Source: Bacteroidales bacterium
Lineage (GTDB): Bacteria > Bacteroidota > Bacteroidia > Bacteroidales > UBA932
Reading direction: 5' to 3'
Assembly (NCBI GenBank): GCA_015060395.1
Contig: SUYP01000023.1
Span: 1 to 47,731 of the forward strand
Length of the DNA stretch: 47,731 bases
Part shown: in pieces, positions 25,224 through 35,302 of the stretch
How positions within the stretch are numbered: the stretch's first letter is position 1
Layout: every line of letters starts with the position of its first letter
Translations under genes and position numbers: made by a program
Notes under the pieces: model-generated
What the model was told of the DNA's origin: nothing
Database searches by the model: none
What the model saw: only the letters and a program-made list of their open reading frames with translations

Positions 25224-28200
25224 ATGAGTCCGATCAAAAAACTGACATTGGCCATTGCTTGCGTTTTGTCGCTATCAGTGGCTTTCGCCCAGAACAAGAC
25301 TGTTTCGGGTGTCGTTTCGGCAACTACCGGAGAGAGCGTCATCGGTGCTGGTGTGCTCGTTGACGGTACAACCAAAGGAGTCACAACAGACATCGACGGC
25401 CGATATACCATCGACGTTCCTAATGATGCTGTTCTTGTCTTCTCAAGCATCGGTTACAAGACCTTGAAAGTAAAGGTTGACGGTCGTGCGAAGATAGATG
25501 TTACCCTTGAAAACGACAATCAGCTTCTCGAAGAGGCTGTTGCAGTCGGTTATGGTAACCAGAGTAAGCTTACTCTCACAGGTTCCGTAGCTCAGACAAC
25601 AGGTAGAGAACTTGTCAAGAATTCATCTGTAAACCTCTCGCAGGGTCTTGCAGGACGTATGCCGGGTGTCATCGTGAACAACCGTTCCGGTGAGCCAGGT
25701 AAGGATGATGCTACAATGTTCATCCGTGGACGTAGTACTCTTGGTAACAACTCTCCTCTCATCATCATCGACGGTGTTCCAGGTCGTGGAGACGAATTCT
25801 CTCGTCTTACCGGTGAGGAAATCGAGAGCATCAACGTGCTCAAGGATGCTTCAGGTGCGATCTACGGTGCACGTTCAGCAAACGGTGTAATCCTCGTTAC
25901 CACAAAGCGCGGACGCTATGGTGAGGCTCCAAGAGTAACCTTTACTTATGACCTCGGACTCCAGCAGCCTACCAAGACCGTGAAGATGGCGGATGCTGTT
26001 CTTTACGCTGAGGCATACAATGCATCGCTTGCTATCACAGGTGCGGCCCCTCTCTATAATGAAACTCAGCTCAATCACTACAGGACAGGAGACGATCCGA
26101 TTCTCTATCCTAATATCGATTGGTATGATCTCGTTGTAAAGCCTGTTTCTGCACAGCATAAATATGGCGTAAGCATCAACGGAGGTGCTGACAGAGTGGC
26201 TTACTTCGTTCAGTTCAACGGACAGTATCAGGACGGTATCTACCACAAGTCTGCTACAAACTACAGCCAGAACAATGTGCGTTCAAACATCGACATTCAG
26301 GTGACCAAGGGCATTAAGCTCGGTTTCGACCTCAATGCAAGACAGCAGCACAAGAATTATTCTGCTTTCGGAGCAAGTGGAGACGGCGGTATCTTCTATA
26401 TGTTGCAGCGTAGGTTCCCTACTTCTCAGCCTTTCTATCCTGATTATCCATACGAGAGATATACAGGCGGTGACAACCCTATCGTAATGGTTCAGGATAT
26501 CACTGGTTACAACAAGACCACCATCAATACTGTCAATGCTACATTCTCAGCTAACTGGGATCTGAGCTGGATCACCAAGGGACTCTCAGTAAACGGTAAG
26601 TTGGCATACGACGTTGTCCAGTCTTTCAATAAGACCTGGAAGAAGAACTGGAAATATTGGAAATATGATGAGATCACTGAAACTTATGAGGAGAAGACTT
26701 CTGCTAACTTCACCAGCCCTAATCTCTCCGAGTCTCAGAATAACTGTCATACAACAACTATCAATGCCAATATAAATTACGACCGTGATTTCAACGGTCA
26801 TCACGTGACAGCACTCGCAGGTTTCGAGCAGAGTCAGTTCAGAAGAGATAAGTTCAATGGATCTATCAACAAGTATGACTCTGACATCCTTGATGAGTTC
26901 TTCGCAGGTACAGCTGATAAGTCATATTATGATATCGGAGGTTCTGCATCAGAGACAGCTCGTCGAAGCTTCTTCGGACGTCTCGGATACGACTACAAGA
27001 GCAAGTATATGATTCAGGGTATCATCCGTTTCGACGGATCGGAGAACTTCCCTAAGGAAAACCGCTGGGGTGTATTCCCAGGCGTTTCTGCAGGTTGGAG
27101 AATTTCTGAAGAGTCTTTCATAAAGGATAATGTTCCTGCACTCACAAACCTCAAGATCCGTGCTTCTTACGGTGAGCAGGGTAACGACCAGGTTGCTGCA
27201 TTCCAGTATATGACAACTTATGCGTACAGCGAAGCTATCCGCTACAGTATGGAGGTTGACGGCAAGAAGGTAAATGCCATTATCCCGGGTATCATTCCAA
27301 ACCCTAACATCACTTGGGAGGTTGCCAAGACTTGGAACGTAGGTATCGACGGTAACATCCACAACGGTCTCCTCGGATGGGAAGTTGAGGCATTCCACAC
27401 ACGTCGTTCCAACATCCTTTGCTCACGCAGTGGCTCAGTTCCTTTCTATACTGGTCTGACAGGCTCTCTCCCAGCTGAGAACATCGGTATCGTATCCAAC
27501 AAGGGTATCGAACTCCAGCTCTCACACGAGAACCGCGTAAATGACTTCATCTATCAGGTTACAGGTAACTTTATGTTCGTAAGGAACAGAATCGAATATA
27601 TGGATGAGGCACCTTACGGAGAGCAGTATAAGTATATGGAGCAGACAGGTCATCCTATGGGATCGACTCTTCTCTATCAGGTGAAGGGCATCAACAAGAC
27701 TCAGGAAGATCTTGAGAACAATCCACAGTATAAGGGTGCTACTCTCGGAGACCTTATCTTCGAAGACCTTGATGGCGACGGTAAGATCACTACTTTCGAC
27801 CGCAAGCGTTGCGACCTTACAGTAGTTCCTGAGATTGTATTCGGTCTCAACTTCAATGCTCAGTGGAAGAACTTCGACTTCTCAATGCTCCTTCAGGGAC
27901 AGGGTCGTGCAAGATATTTCTATATGCCTACAACTGACCCTCAGTCAGACAACCTCGAGTACCATTTCGCAAAGAATGCCTGGACATTGGATAACAGAGA
28001 TTCTGACACCCCTCGTGTCGGTTCACAGATTACAAGAGAGTCATCAACATATTGGTACAGAAACGCTTCGTTCCTGCGTCTCAAGAATGTCGAGCTCGGA
28101 TATACTATTCCTCAGAAGGCCTTCGGCAAGGTTCCTGTAAAGGGTCTCAGATTCTACATCGCCGGTTACAACCTGTTCACTCTTACAGGACTTAAGGAAG

Positions 28201-28277
28201 TCGATCCGGAGTCAAGCAGCCGCAGCTCATATCCTCAGATGCGTATCTATAACGCAGGTGTTAAACTTTCATTCTAA
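25224..28277 (+). CDS. SusC/RagA-type TonB-linked outer-membrane transporter (SusC1)
   Basis: The 1017-residue protein has a signal peptide (about 1-22, cleavage near FAQ), a carboxypeptidase-regulatory-like N-terminal extension (about 25-105: VSGVVSATTGESVIGAGVLV, DGRYTIDVP), the plug domain (about 110-235, with LAGRMPGVIVNNRSGEPG, IRGRSTLGNNSPLIIIDG and VLKDASGAIYGARSANGVIL) and a long TonB-dependent barrel ending in LSF. It forms a glycan-import pair with the SusD1 encoded 18 nt downstream. SusC2 (42502) is a paralogue of identical length. No FecR-type signalling extension is present, consistent with control by the nearby DeoR-type repressor. Confidence 0.95.
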   Translation: MSPIKKLTLAIACVLSLSVAFAQNKTVSGVVSATTGESVIGAGVLVDGTTKGVTTDIDGRYTIDVPNDAVLVFSSIGYKTLKVKVDGRAKIDVTLENDNQLLEEAVAVGYGNQSKLTLTGSVAQTTGRELVKNSSVNLSQGLAGRMPGVIVNNRSGEPGKDDATMFIRGRSTLGNNSPLIIIDGVPGRGDEFSRLTGEEIESINVLKDASGAIYGARSANGVILVTTKRGRYGEAPRVTFTYDLGLQQPTKTVKMADAVLYAEAYNASLAITGAAPLYNETQLNHYRTGDDPILYPNIDWYDLVVKPVSAQHKYGVSINGGADRVAYFVQFNGQYQDGIYHKSATNYSQNNVRSNIDIQVTKGIKLGFDLNARQQHKNYSAFGASGDGGIFYMLQRRFPTSQPFYPDYPYERYTGGDNPIVMVQDITGYNKTTINTVNATFSANWDLSWITKGLSVNGKLAYDVVQSFNKTWKKNWKYWKYDEITETYEEKTSANFTSPNLSESQNNCHTTTINANINYDRDFNGHHVTALAGFEQSQFRRDKFNGSINKYDSDILDEFFAGTADKSYYDIGGSASETARRSFFGRLGYDYKSKYMIQGIIRFDGSENFPKENRWGVFPGVSAGWRISEESFIKDNVPALTNLKIRASYGEQGNDQVAAFQYMTTYAYSEAIRYSMEVDGKKVNAIIPGIIPNPNITWEVAKTWNVGIDGNIHNGLLGWEVEAFHTRRSNILCSRSGSVPFYTGLTGSLPAENIGIVSNKGIELQLSHENRVNDFIYQVTGNFMFVRNRIEYMDEAPYGEQYKYMEQTGHPMGSTLLYQVKGINKTQEDLENNPQYKGATLGDLIFEDLDGDGKITTFDRKRCDLTVVPEIVFGLNFNAQWKNFDFSMLLQGQGRARYFYMPTTDPQSDNLEYHFAKNAWTLDNRDSDTPRVGSQITRESSTYWYRNASFLRLKNVELGYTIPQKAFGKVPVKGLRFYIAGYNLFTLTGLKEVDPESSSRSSYPQMRIYNAGVKLSF

Positions 28278-28295
28278 TTCCTAAGGAGATATTTT

Positions 28296-30236
28296 ATGAA
28301 AAAGATATTATCAATTCTCGCATTTGCCGCAATAATGGTATCCTGCGCCGATGATTTTCTTGACAAGGTTCCGCTTGACAAGCTTTCTGAGGATGCAGTG
28401 TTCAATAGCCCACAGCTTGCGGAGTCATACGTAAATGCTCTTTATCCGGTGCTTCCGGATCCATTCCAGGAAGGAAATATCAGTAACATTACTGATGAGA
28501 GCTTCTTCAGGTATGGTGGTTCATCTACACGTTATATGTATGATGGACGTCTCAGCCCATCGACAATCATCTATATCTCAGAGGGTGGTTCAGCTCACGA
28601 TTCCAGAACTACTGTCCTTAATATATGGAACAGAGCTTACGAATTCATCTACAAGATGAACTATTTCCTCAGAGCAGCTGAGAGCGAAGACTCAAGACTT
28701 GAGAAAGAGACTGCCGACAGATTGAAGGGTGAAGTATATTTCCTTCGTGCCTGGGCATACTACAATCTGATCCAGCGCTATGCAGGTGTTCCTATCATCA
28801 AGGTTCCTCATAGCATCGGTGGCGAAGAGGACTTCTCGGTAGAAAGGTCTAATTTCGATGATTGCGTTGACTTTATTCTTGAGGATCTTGACAAGGCTGA
28901 TGCTCTCCTCCCTTCTAAGGACGCTACACCGCGTGGTAGAGTGAATAGGGACGTAGCTCTCGCTCTCCGTGCAAGAGTAACGCTTCTTGCAGCATCAAAA
29001 CTCTTCAATGATCCTGACAGCCCTCAGTCAAGCATCTTCAAGGGTGCGTATGATTACCAGGGAAAATGGCAGAGAGCATACGACGCTTGTAAGGCTATGG
29101 TTGACAGAGCTGACGTTGATGGTGCATACGCGCTTGATGACAAATATTCAGATTACTGGAAAGATCTCGATTCTCCAGAGCTTATCTGGGCGAAGTATTT
29201 CGTAGTTACCGAGGATATCGACAAGGCACAGCTTTACTATTCTATTGAATACTACAATGGTTGGACATCTATGCAGCCGACTCAGGCTATGATGATCGAC
29301 TATGAGATGAACAACGGTAAGAAGTTCTTTGAGGAAGGATCCGGATTTGATCCTAAGAAGCCTTTCGCAAATCGTGACCCTCGTTTCTACTATTCGATTG
29401 CTACTCCGTTCAGCAAGTACGGTGTAATCGAAGATGGCAGCTACAATGAGTACGATCTTCAGATGTACCTCCTCTTCAAGGATAAGACAAGAGAGGATTT
29501 CACAGCTGACAAGACTATGCCGGATTACACAGATAAGGCTAAAGACCTTGCTCACGCCGTTACCCATACAGGTCTCGAGCTCAGAAAGTGGTATGATCCT
29601 CAGAAGCCTATCACAGACAAGCAGACTATCACTCCATTCTATCCTTGGTTCCGTCTTGCAGAATTCTACCTTAACTTCGCAGAGTGTGCATATATGCTCG
29701 GTAAGGAGGATGAGTGCCGCACTTATATCAACAAGGTACGTGGACGTGCTGACGTGAATATGCCTCCTGTAACTGAGGGTGGTACAAGCCTTTGGGATCG
29801 TCTCGTGAACGAGCGTCGTATCGAGATGGCATTCGAGTTCACACGTTACTTCGACGTACGTCGTTGGATGATTGCGGACAAGTATGAGAATGTTCCTATC
29901 GCAGGTATGAAGACTATGATTCTTGAGAATGGAACCAAGAGGGATACAGTATATCGTATGGCACGTCTTGCTTCTGACGTTGATAAGAATACTTGCTACT
30001 ATTGGGAAAATTCATCCGAAAGAGATACTTACATTGCTGGTAACAACGGTAGAGATATTATTACAAAGTGGACTTACACTTGGCTCGGTCAGGACTATGA
30101 AATCGACTATGGCGAGTGTCCTCTTACATTCTCTCCAACTCAGAAGTACTTCGTTCCGGCGAACTACCTGATGCCTATACCGGAGACAGAAATCAAGAAG
30201 TCACAGAATACGATAGAGCAGAATCCGGGATACTAA
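28296..30236 (+). CDS. SusD/RagB-type outer-membrane lipoprotein (SusD1)
   Basis: The 646-residue surface glycan-binding lipoprotein has a lipobox signal peptide (ILAFAAIMVSC, lipidated Cys near 17), a SusD N-terminal domain starting ADDFLDKVPLDKLSEDAVF, TPR-like helices (LKGEVYFLRAWAYYNLIQRYAGVPII), and the C-terminal RagB/SusD domain with FRLAEFYLNFAECAYMLG and NERRIEMAFEFTRYFDVRRW. It lids SusC1. A strong terminator follows at 30257, so this pair is a two-gene unit. Confidence 0.95.
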   Translation: MKKILSILAFAAIMVSCADDFLDKVPLDKLSEDAVFNSPQLAESYVNALYPVLPDPFQEGNISNITDESFFRYGGSSTRYMYDGRLSPSTIIYISEGGSAHDSRTTVLNIWNRAYEFIYKMNYFLRAAESEDSRLEKETADRLKGEVYFLRAWAYYNLIQRYAGVPIIKVPHSIGGEEDFSVERSNFDDCVDFILEDLDKADALLPSKDATPRGRVNRDVALALRARVTLLAASKLFNDPDSPQSSIFKGAYDYQGKWQRAYDACKAMVDRADVDGAYALDDKYSDYWKDLDSPELIWAKYFVVTEDIDKAQLYYSIEYYNGWTSMQPTQAMMIDYEMNNGKKFFEEGSGFDPKKPFANRDPRFYYSIATPFSKYGVIEDGSYNEYDLQMYLLFKDKTREDFTADKTMPDYTDKAKDLAHAVTHTGLELRKWYDPQKPITDKQTITPFYPWFRLAEFYLNFAECAYMLGKEDECRTYINKVRGRADVNMPPVTEGGTSLWDRLVNERRIEMAFEFTRYFDVRRWMIADKYENVPIAGMKTMILENGTKRDTVYRMARLASDVDKNTCYYWENSSERDTYIAGNNGRDIITKWTYTWLGQDYEIDYGECPLTFSPTQKYFVPANYLMPIPETEIKKSQNTIEQNPGY

Positions 30237-30256
30237 TCCATCATATCTCAATATTC

Positions 30257-30286
30257 AAAAATGTCGGACAATCGTCCGACATTTTT
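30257..30286 (+). terminator. Terminator of SusC1-SusD1
   Basis: Arms 30257-30269 and 30274-30286 (AAAAATGTCGGAC and its complement, 13 bp) with loop AATC are followed by TGTTTTT. A textbook terminator 20 nt after the SusD1 stop. Confidence 0.85.
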
Positions 30287-30298
30287 GTTTTTATAAAG

Positions 30299-30352
30299 TG
30301 AAACGAAACGAAACAGAAATATTTATAAAACGAAAGACTTTAGCGGTTTATC
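30299..30352. promoter_or_regulatory. CGAAA repeat cluster (probable operators) before the GH20 operon
   Basis: GTGAAACGAAACGAAACAGAA (starting 30299) holds two tandem ACGAA units; AAAACGAAAGA (about 30327-30337) and ATCGAAAGG (about 30350) add two more. Similar CGAAA/TTTCG words occur in the SusC1 and SusC2 upstream regions. They suit a DeoR-family repressor, whose sites often contain such repeats. Confidence 0.45.
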
Positions 30353-30382
30353 GAAAGGAAAAATAAAATAAATGCTATAAAA

Positions 30383-30414
30383 GTTGCGAAAGTGAATTTT
30401 TATGGCTTTATTTG
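30383..30414 (+). promoter_or_regulatory. Promoter of the GH20 operon
   Basis: GTTG (30383-30386) and TTTATTTG (30407-30414, seven of eight to TAnnTTTG) are 20 nt apart; the spacer begins CGAAAGTGAATTTT. This matches the plan at SusC1 and SusC2. Confidence 0.5.
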
Positions 30415-30447
30415 TTTAATATACCATAGATAGCTAAAACCACGAAT

Positions 30448-33400
30448 ATGACATTCAAGAAACTAATTGCAATAATTGCCGCTATTTTGGCATTGCATTC
30501 CTGTACAACCGATGCATCCTTGATGTGCAACTACACCTCGGCGGACATCTCCACTACTGAGGAAGAGCACGTCGTGCTTGCGGGCTTTGCAGCACGTGAA
30601 AATCTTTCTGATGGAATCCATATTCCGTTACGTACTCACGCTCTTGCCATTACGGACGGTGAGCAGAAGGTATGTATAATCTCTAATGATGTGATGGAAA
30701 TTTCACCGTCCCTTGCCGGTGAGATCCGTACAGAGATAAGCAGGCGTTCCGGACTTCCGTATGACAGGATCCTGCTGCATTGCATCCACACCCACAGCGC
30801 ACCTCGTTTCGGTGGAGCCAGCGCTCAGCCGGGAGGTACCAATGCCGCCTACAAGGAACGTACGGTCGAGGCTATCATTTCAAATGCCGTGAAGGCCATC
30901 ACAGATGAGAAAGCCTATCAGGAATTCCATCTTGAGACAGCCAGAGGCACTACAGACATCAACCGTAACCGCTGTGAGGCTGAAGGACCTGTCGATCATT
31001 CCCTTTATGCAGCAAAGGTTGTGGGAAAGAATGGAAAGCCTATATGCGCATTCTTTAACCTTGCCTGCCATCCTGTAAGTATGGGACATATCAGCCTGAT
31101 GCTTTCTTCGGACTATTCGGGAGTGGCTCGTCGCGAGATATCAAAGGACTGGGGATGTGAAGTATTTCAGATCACCGGAGCTTCCGGAAATATGAATCCT
31201 GTGGGTCCTGAGAGCACTTACGAGCAGGCTGAGATCATAGGCGGTATGCTTTATGAGTCACTGAAGTCTCTCGAATTCGAAGTTGTTCCTGCCCAGGGCA
31301 AGCTCAGATTCACTACAGGACTTGCAGAGCTTCCATACAGCATAGAAGAGGTCACACCTGAGGCAGTTAAGGCTCACGCTGATGACCTTGTTGCAAATAT
31401 GAAGACCGTGTTCCCTCGTTTTGCACGTGATGTAAGGGGATGGGAGGCTGAGATTCTTGAAAGATTTGCCGAGGGGCCAGTCAAGAGTAAGCTCGATTTC
31501 AATATGGCTGCTCTCAACCTTGACGGCGTCCTCTTTTTCTTCACCCAGGGAGAACCATTCTGCGAATATCAGATGGAGGCCCGCAAGGCATTCCCTGAAA
31601 AGACAGTGTTCTTTGCCGGCTATACAGGCGGACAGAATTCTTATCTGCCTTCGGCTCACGCCTTTGCAACCCGCAAGGGATATGAGTATGAGATCGAGCA
31701 GATGCACGTTTACATAAAGGCTCCTTATCCGCTTTCAGACAAGATGCCTGAAGCATACAGGGAAGCCGTATTCCAGACTATCGCGGCTGTGGATGACGCT
31801 GAAAGATACAGCATCATTCCTGCACCGGCACATCTGGAGCCAAGAAATGGAAATTATTCATTCAAGGGGGAACCTGAGATAAAATATATTGAAGACAGTA
31901 GTGTTGCCCCAGAGGGCTATGTTCTCGATATAACAACAAAAGGCATTACAGTGACAGCCAGCACAGAAGCAGGCCGTTTCTATGCGATGCAGACCGTCAG
32001 ACAGCTCCTTCCGGCGGAGGTGTATGCGCCGGAAGGGTTCTCTGACAAGAAATGGACGCTTCCTTGCTGCCGTATCGAGGACGAACCTAAGTTTGCCTGG
32101 AGAGGAATGCACCTGGACTGCGGACGTTATTTCTATCCGAAGGAGGAGGTGATGAAGTTCATCGATATGATGGCGATGCACAAGCAGAATATGTTCCACT
32201 GGCATCTTACCGAGGATCAGGGCTGGAGGATCGAGATAAAGAAATATCCTAAGCTTACTGAAGTGGGTGCCTGGAGAAAGGAGACCGCAGGCTATCCTGA
32301 CAAGGGTGAAAAGTCTGACGGCAAGCCTCACGGCGGATTCTATACTCAGGACGATGTCCGTGAAATCGTAGCTTACGCTGCTGAAAGACATATCACTGTA
32401 GTTCCTGAAATCGAGCTTCCAGGTCATTCGGGAGCTGCGATTGCGGCATATCCTTGGCTTTCCTGCACTCCGGACGAGCCTAAGGAAGTGGTTACATCCT
32501 GGGGCGTCAAGACAGACGTCTTCTGTCCGAGCCCGAGGACATTCGGATTCCTTGAGGATGTGTTTGATGAAGTTCTCGAGCTTTTCCCTTCTCCATATTA
32601 TCATATCGGAGGCGACGAGTGTCCTAAGGATGCCTGGAGGGCAAGCTCTTACTGCCATCATCTTGCCGACAGTCTCGGACTTTCTTCAGTGGATGACCTG
32701 CAGTATTATTTCGTTAGACATTTCGACACATATCTCCGTGAAAGAGGAAAGACAGTCATCGGATGGGATGAGATCCTTGACGGCAGCGCCGTTCCTAGCA
32801 CAGTGGTGATGTCCTACAGAGGTCACGCACCGGCTTCAAGAGCATTCGAGAAGGATATGAAGGTCATCCTTGCTCCTAACCGTTGGTGTTATTATGACTA
32901 TGACCAGGAAGAGATCAAGGATATCCCTGCAAACCATCATCTTTTCATAACTCTCAGAAAGGCATATACATACGACTATATGCAGTATCTGAACAAGGAT
33001 GTGGCGCATAAGGCTGACGACCTTCTTCTCGGAATCCAGGCCTGCGTATGGGGAGAATATATCCCTGATGCTCCGAAGCTTCATACCCAGACCTATCCAC
33101 GCTCTGCAACCATCGCTGAAGTGACCTGGACTGCAGATTCTTCGCGAAACTGGGATAATTTCCGTGTCCGTCTTGAGAAGGAATTCGACCGTCTCGAGGC
33201 AAAGGGAGTCGATTACAGCAAGGCTTACTGGCAGGTTATCGTGAATATGGACCTGGAGTCGGAGTATCCTCGCGAGGTGGAGCTTGAGCTTGATTATCCG
33301 TATGCCGTGATAAGATATACCACAGACGGTACGGAGCCTACTGCTGATTCTCCGCTTGCTCCGAGATATATGACCGTGAACAAGGGTGATGTCATCAGTG

Positions 33401-33459
33401 CAAGAGGCTTTATGCCGGATGGAACACCTGTAGGAATAACAATGACCAGAACATTCTGA
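30448..33459 (+). CDS. Lipoprotein fusion: neutral-ceramidase-like domain + GH20 beta-N-acetylhexosaminidase
   Basis: The 1003-residue lipoprotein (lipobox LALHSC) has two enzymatic halves. Residues about 30-450 resemble the neutral/alkaline ceramidase superfamily (PF04734): CIHTHSAPRFGG (H114, H116), FFNLACHPVSMG (H208), SSDYSGVARRE, TGASGNMNPV (candidate Ser nucleophile), GEPFCEYQ and KGYEYE, so the zinc and Ser positions look kept. Residues about 452-1003 are GH20: RGMHLDCGRYFYP, WHLTEDQGWRIEIKKYP, PEIELPGHSGAAI, the catalytic HIGGDECPK (D723-E724) and a C-terminal chitobiase-like beta domain. It starts the operon; the second GH20 gene follows 2 nt later. Whether the first half is an amidase for ceramide, another N-acyl group, or something else is unknown. 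Confidence 0.88.
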   Translation: MTFKKLIAIIAAILALHSCTTDASLMCNYTSADISTTEEEHVVLAGFAARENLSDGIHIPLRTHALAITDGEQKVCIISNDVMEISPSLAGEIRTEISRRSGLPYDRILLHCIHTHSAPRFGGASAQPGGTNAAYKERTVEAIISNAVKAITDEKAYQEFHLETARGTTDINRNRCEAEGPVDHSLYAAKVVGKNGKPICAFFNLACHPVSMGHISLMLSSDYSGVARREISKDWGCEVFQITGASGNMNPVGPESTYEQAEIIGGMLYESLKSLEFEVVPAQGKLRFTTGLAELPYSIEEVTPEAVKAHADDLVANMKTVFPRFARDVRGWEAEILERFAEGPVKSKLDFNMAALNLDGVLFFFTQGEPFCEYQMEARKAFPEKTVFFAGYTGGQNSYLPSAHAFATRKGYEYEIEQMHVYIKAPYPLSDKMPEAYREAVFQTIAAVDDAERYSIIPAPAHLEPRNGNYSFKGEPEIKYIEDSSVAPEGYVLDITTKGITVTASTEAGRFYAMQTVRQLLPAEVYAPEGFSDKKWTLPCCRIEDEPKFAWRGMHLDCGRYFYPKEEVMKFIDMMAMHKQNMFHWHLTEDQGWRIEIKKYPKLTEVGAWRKETAGYPDKGEKSDGKPHGGFYTQDDVREIVAYAAERHITVVPEIELPGHSGAAIAAYPWLSCTPDEPKEVVTSWGVKTDVFCPSPRTFGFLEDVFDEVLELFPSPYYHIGGDECPKDAWRASSYCHHLADSLGLSSVDDLQYYFVRHFDTYLRERGKTVIGWDEILDGSAVPSTVVMSYRGHAPASRAFEKDMKVILAPNRWCYYDYDQEEIKDIPANHHLFITLRKAYTYDYMQYLNKDVAHKADDLLLGIQACVWGEYIPDAPKLHTQTYPRSATIAEVTWTADSSRNWDNFRVRLEKEFDRLEAKGVDYSKAYWQVIVNMDLESEYPREVELELDYPYAVIRYTTDGTEPTADSPLAPRYMTVNKGDVISARGFMPDGTPVGITMTRTF

Positions 33460-33461
33460 TT

Positions 33462-35300
33462 ATGAGAAGAATAGCCATCATATCCGTATTTCTCGCACTC
33501 CTCGTTTCCTGTGCCGAGACGAAAGTTCAGGATAATTCCATAAGTGTGATTCCAGAGCCGATGTACTGTCGTGCTGATGAGGGTGTATTCGTCATCGATA
33601 AGGATACAAAGATAGTCGTGGACGAGCTTTCAGAGGAAATGCAGAGGATCGCCGGCTTCCTGAATGAGAAACTTTCCAAAGCAGCGGGTTTCGAACTTGA
33701 GATAGTCAAGGATGGTCCGATGCCAAGGGAGAATTTCATAGCATTTATGAATGCAGGACTTCAGTCAGAAAGTTATGAGATAAATGTAGTGCCCCAGCAT
33801 ATCTTGGTGGACTATGGTGATGGTGCCGGTGCATTCTATGCTCTTCAGACGCTTTTTCAGCTTCTTCCGGTAGAAATCTTTTCTCAGGAGCTGCAGAAGA
33901 GAGTGGACTGGACGGTACCTTGCTGCAATATAGACGACAAGCCTCGTTTCAAATATCGCGGAATGCATCTTGACGTATGTCTGCATTACTTTGACCTGGA
34001 ATTCCTTAAGAAGTATATCGACATAATGGCCGCACATAAGGTGAACCGTTTCCACTGGCATCTCACCGAGGATCAGGGCTGGCGTCTTGAGATAAAGAAA
34101 TATCCGCTTCTGACCGAGAAAGGCCAGTGGCGCAAGGAGACTGTCGTAGGTTCCCTTTCATCGGGTGTCTATGACGGAATACCACACGGAGGCTACTACA
34201 CTCAGGAGCAGGTGAAGGAACTGGTCAAATATGCGGCTGACCGTTATGTGACCATAATTCCGGAAATCGAGCTTCCGGGCCACGCCCTCGCAGCTATCGC
34301 CTGCTATCCGGAACTTTCCTGCGGACTCGAAGACCATTATGAGACCGCTACGAGATGGGGCATCTTCAAGCAGGTGTATTGCCCTAAGGAAACGACTTTC
34401 GAGTTCCTGGAGGATGTGTTCGACGAGGTGTTCGAACTCTTCCCGTCCGAACTCGTGCATATCGGCGGTGACGAGTGTCCTAAGGCAAGCTGGAAAGCCT
34501 GTCCTCACTGTCAGGCTCTCATCAGGAAACTTGGTCTGAAGGACGAGTATGAGCTTCAGAGCTATTTCGTGACCAGGATGGAGAAGTACATCAATTCAAA
34601 GGGCCGTCAGATCATCGGATGGGACGAGATCCTCCAGGGAGGTCTTGCTCCTAATGCGAAGGTTATGAGCTGGCTCGGCGAGGAAGGCGGAATCAAGGCT
34701 GCCCAGCAGCATCACGAGGTGGTGATGTCTCCTCATTATAAATACTATCTTGATTATTGGCAGGCAGATCCGTATTCTGAACCTCTTGCGATGAGCGGTC
34801 CTACCACCCTCCGCACGATGTATGACTACGAGCCTGTCCCTGAGGTGCTTACACAGGAGGAGAGAAAGTATATAATAGGAGTCGAGGGCTGTGTGTGGAC
34901 AGAATATATGCCTACCCCTGAAAGAGTGGAATATATGGCCTGGCCGCGTATGTGCGCGATTGCCGAGACCGGATGGACCAGAAGTGAAAAGGACTGGGAT
35001 GGCTTTGCCCAGAGGCTTGAGAAGCATTTCGGACGTCTTGATGGAATGGAGGTGGAATATTGCGCAGCATTCTTCAGTCCGATGATTGTATTCCATAAGG
35101 ATACTCCGCATAATATGGTTGTGACTATGACAGTCGATGCACCTGGTGCGGAGATACATTACACCTTGGACGGATCGGTTCCTACAGCGGATTCTCCGAA
35201 GTATGAGATACCGTTCTCAATCAACAGATCACAGACAGTAACAGCTGCGGCTTACAGAGACGGCCGTCAGATAGGAGAAATAAAATCTAAACGTTTTTGA
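33462..35300 (+). CDS. GH20 beta-N-acetylhexosaminidase, lipoprotein
   Basis: The 612-residue lipoprotein (MRRIAIISVFLALLVSC) has a GH20b-like N-terminal domain, then the GH20 barrel with RGMHLDVCLHYFDLEF, WHLTEDQGWRLEIKKYP, PEIELPGHALAAI and the catalytic HIGGDECPK (D337-E338). It uses substrate-assisted cleavage of terminal beta-GlcNAc/GalNAc in family members. A C-terminal beta domain (AEIHYTLDGSVPTADSP) is shared with the fusion protein upstream. It is a paralogue of that protein's GH20 half, two nt apart, and precedes murQ by two nt. Confidence 0.95.
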   Translation: MRRIAIISVFLALLVSCAETKVQDNSISVIPEPMYCRADEGVFVIDKDTKIVVDELSEEMQRIAGFLNEKLSKAAGFELEIVKDGPMPRENFIAFMNAGLQSESYEINVVPQHILVDYGDGAGAFYALQTLFQLLPVEIFSQELQKRVDWTVPCCNIDDKPRFKYRGMHLDVCLHYFDLEFLKKYIDIMAAHKVNRFHWHLTEDQGWRLEIKKYPLLTEKGQWRKETVVGSLSSGVYDGIPHGGYYTQEQVKELVKYAADRYVTIIPEIELPGHALAAIACYPELSCGLEDHYETATRWGIFKQVYCPKETTFEFLEDVFDEVFELFPSELVHIGGDECPKASWKACPHCQALIRKLGLKDEYELQSYFVTRMEKYINSKGRQIIGWDEILQGGLAPNAKVMSWLGEEGGIKAAQQHHEVVMSPHYKYYLDYWQADPYSEPLAMSGPTTLRTMYDYEPVPEVLTQEERKYIIGVEGCVWTEYMPTPERVEYMAWPRMCAIAETGWTRSEKDWDGFAQRLEKHFGRLDGMEVEYCAAFFSPMIVFHKDTPHNMVVTMTVDAPGAEIHYTLDGSVPTADSPKYEIPFSINRSQTVTAAAYRDGRQIGEIKSKRF

Positions 35301-35302
35301 AT

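Noticed and set aside
31858..32661. 267-codon minus-strand frame over the GH20 fusion gene
   Set aside because: Antisense shadow; the plus strand encodes recognisable GH20 motifs throughout.
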